Positions 63,300-64,000 of a stretch of DNA of 64,000 nucleotides are shown piece by piece. The notes under the pieces are model-generated. The model saw nothing but the letters and a program-made list of their open reading frames with translations, ran no database searches and was not told the DNA's origin. Location of the stretch: NCBI RefSeq assembly GCF_048541585.1, contig NZ_CP183303.1, positions 2,356,001 to 2,420,000 on the forward strand. Reading direction: 5' to 3'. The translations under genes and the position numbers were made by a program. How positions within the stretch are numbered: the stretch's first letter is position 1; each line of letters begins with the position of its first letter. The stretch is from Legionella_C sp048541585. Its GTDB lineage: Bacteria; Pseudomonadota; Gammaproteobacteria; Legionellales; Legionellaceae.

Positions 63300-64000
63300 C
63301 TTGTCATTTCCGCTTAGGCGGAAATCTAGCTTCATACTTGCATGGTGCCTAAATGGCCATAGATTCCCGCCTGCGCGGGAATGACAACATGGAAAAATGC
63401 CTTAATATGGGTACGCTTTAAAAACTCCGTCCCTTCCAAAGAATCCTATCATTTTCGAAGAACCTTGTCATTTTCGAAGAACCTTGTCATTTCCGCGGAG
63501 GCGGAAATCTAGCTTCATACTTGCATGGTGCCTAAATAGCCATAGATTCCCGCCTGCGCGGGAATGACAGCATAGAAAAATGCCTTAATATGGGTACGCT
63601 TTAAAAACTCCGTCCCTTCCAAAGAATCCTATCATTTTCGAAGAACCTTGTCATTTCCGCGTAGGCGGAAATCTATCTTCATACTTGCATAGTGCCTAAA
63701 TAGCCATAGATTCCCGCCTGCGCGGGAATGACAGCATGAAAAACTGCCTTAATATGGGTACGCTTTAAGAACTCTGTCATTTCCAAAGAATCCTGTCATT
63801 TCCAAAGAATCCTATCATTTCCAAAGAATCCTGTCATTTCCGAAGAATCTTGTCATTTCCGCGTAGGCGGAAATCTATCTTCATACTTGCATAGTGCCTA
63901 AATAGCCATAGATTCCCGCCTGCGCGGGAATGACAGCATGAAAAAATGCCTTAATATGGGTACGCTTTAAAAACTCTGTCATTTCCAAAGAATCCTATCA
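63300..64000. repeat. Tandem array of hairpin-bearing units
   Basis: At least four units of about 160-200 bp repeat here to the window edge. Each holds a hairpin ATTTCCGC..GGCGGAAAT, a conserved tract CTTCATACTTGCATRGTGCC, and a second hairpin ATTCCCGCCTGCGCGGGAAT. Then a run of AAGAATCCTRTCATTTCC-type subunits of about 18 bp follows; their copy number varies between units and gives the length differences. No coding potential. The second hairpin is the one also found at 8224. Confidence 0.85.

Noticed and set aside
63300..64000. CRISPR array at the right edge
   Set aside because: Units contain fixed hairpins and repeated subunits with no unique spacers of constant length.

Overview
The window reads as chromosome of a low-GC gammaproteobacterium, most likely Legionellaceae. 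The housekeeping genes are gammaproteobacterial: fdxA, dapA, an IscU-type SUF operon, epmA, carB-greA, lptFG/pepA/holC and murJ/rpsT. A 458-aa HAD-type 5'-nucleotidase resembles the family known structurally from L. pneumophila. Many small Tyr-rich lipoproteins and A/T-rich spacers agree with this. The genus call is inference; no rRNA or tRNA gene was seen.

Layout. 1-10.8 kb: truncated yoaA, fdxA, a glutathionyl-hydroquinone reductase, a DUF1704 metallopeptidase-like gene, dapA with a short lipoprotein in the bamC position, a ketone-body pair (bdhA, acetoacetate decarboxylase), two unknown membrane proteins, a class II amidotransferase and a patch of short tandem repeats. 10.8-16.6 kb: a frameshifted pilU, a two-gene blue-light c-di-GMP module (BLUF + EAL) and a twice-frameshifted RecB/AddB-like nuclease gene. 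16.6-24.6 kb: an accessory block with a huge tandem-repeat gene, decayed IS6- and IS110-type insertion sequences, and a duplicated 3' scrap of the neighbouring emrB gene. 24.6-34.8 kb: emrAB, a PAS-LuxR regulator, and two convergent operons (MATE transporter, ALA synthase, MFS transporter against GNAT, Gfo/Idh/MocA oxidoreductase). 35-42 kb: sufR-B-C-D-S-U-T plus epmA. 42-63 kb: mostly core genes with several secreted proteins, including an avidin-like protein with no tryptophan. 63.2-64 kb: hairpin-rich tandem repeats.

The most striking object is the repeat gene at 16.8-22.1 kb (minus strand). It encodes 18 near-identical units of 85-86 residues, each carrying one Fis-like helix-turn-helix. 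Variation within the units is concentrated in the predicted recognition helix (unit residues 24-26 and 29-30), which form a limited set of combinations. This is the layout expected of a modular DNA reader, analogous in logic to TAL effectors but built on a different fold. A 2-bp insertion now splits the gene after unit 11.

A second new observation is a shared palindrome, ACCGTA-N5-TACGGT, about 70 bp upstream of the first gene of each convergent operon at 28.8 and 34.8 kb. It joins the ALA synthase, two exporters, an acetyltransferase and an oxidoreductase into one probable regulon. Three genes carry small frameshifts (pilU, the nuclease gene, the repeat gene), which points to recent gene decay or to sequence errors.
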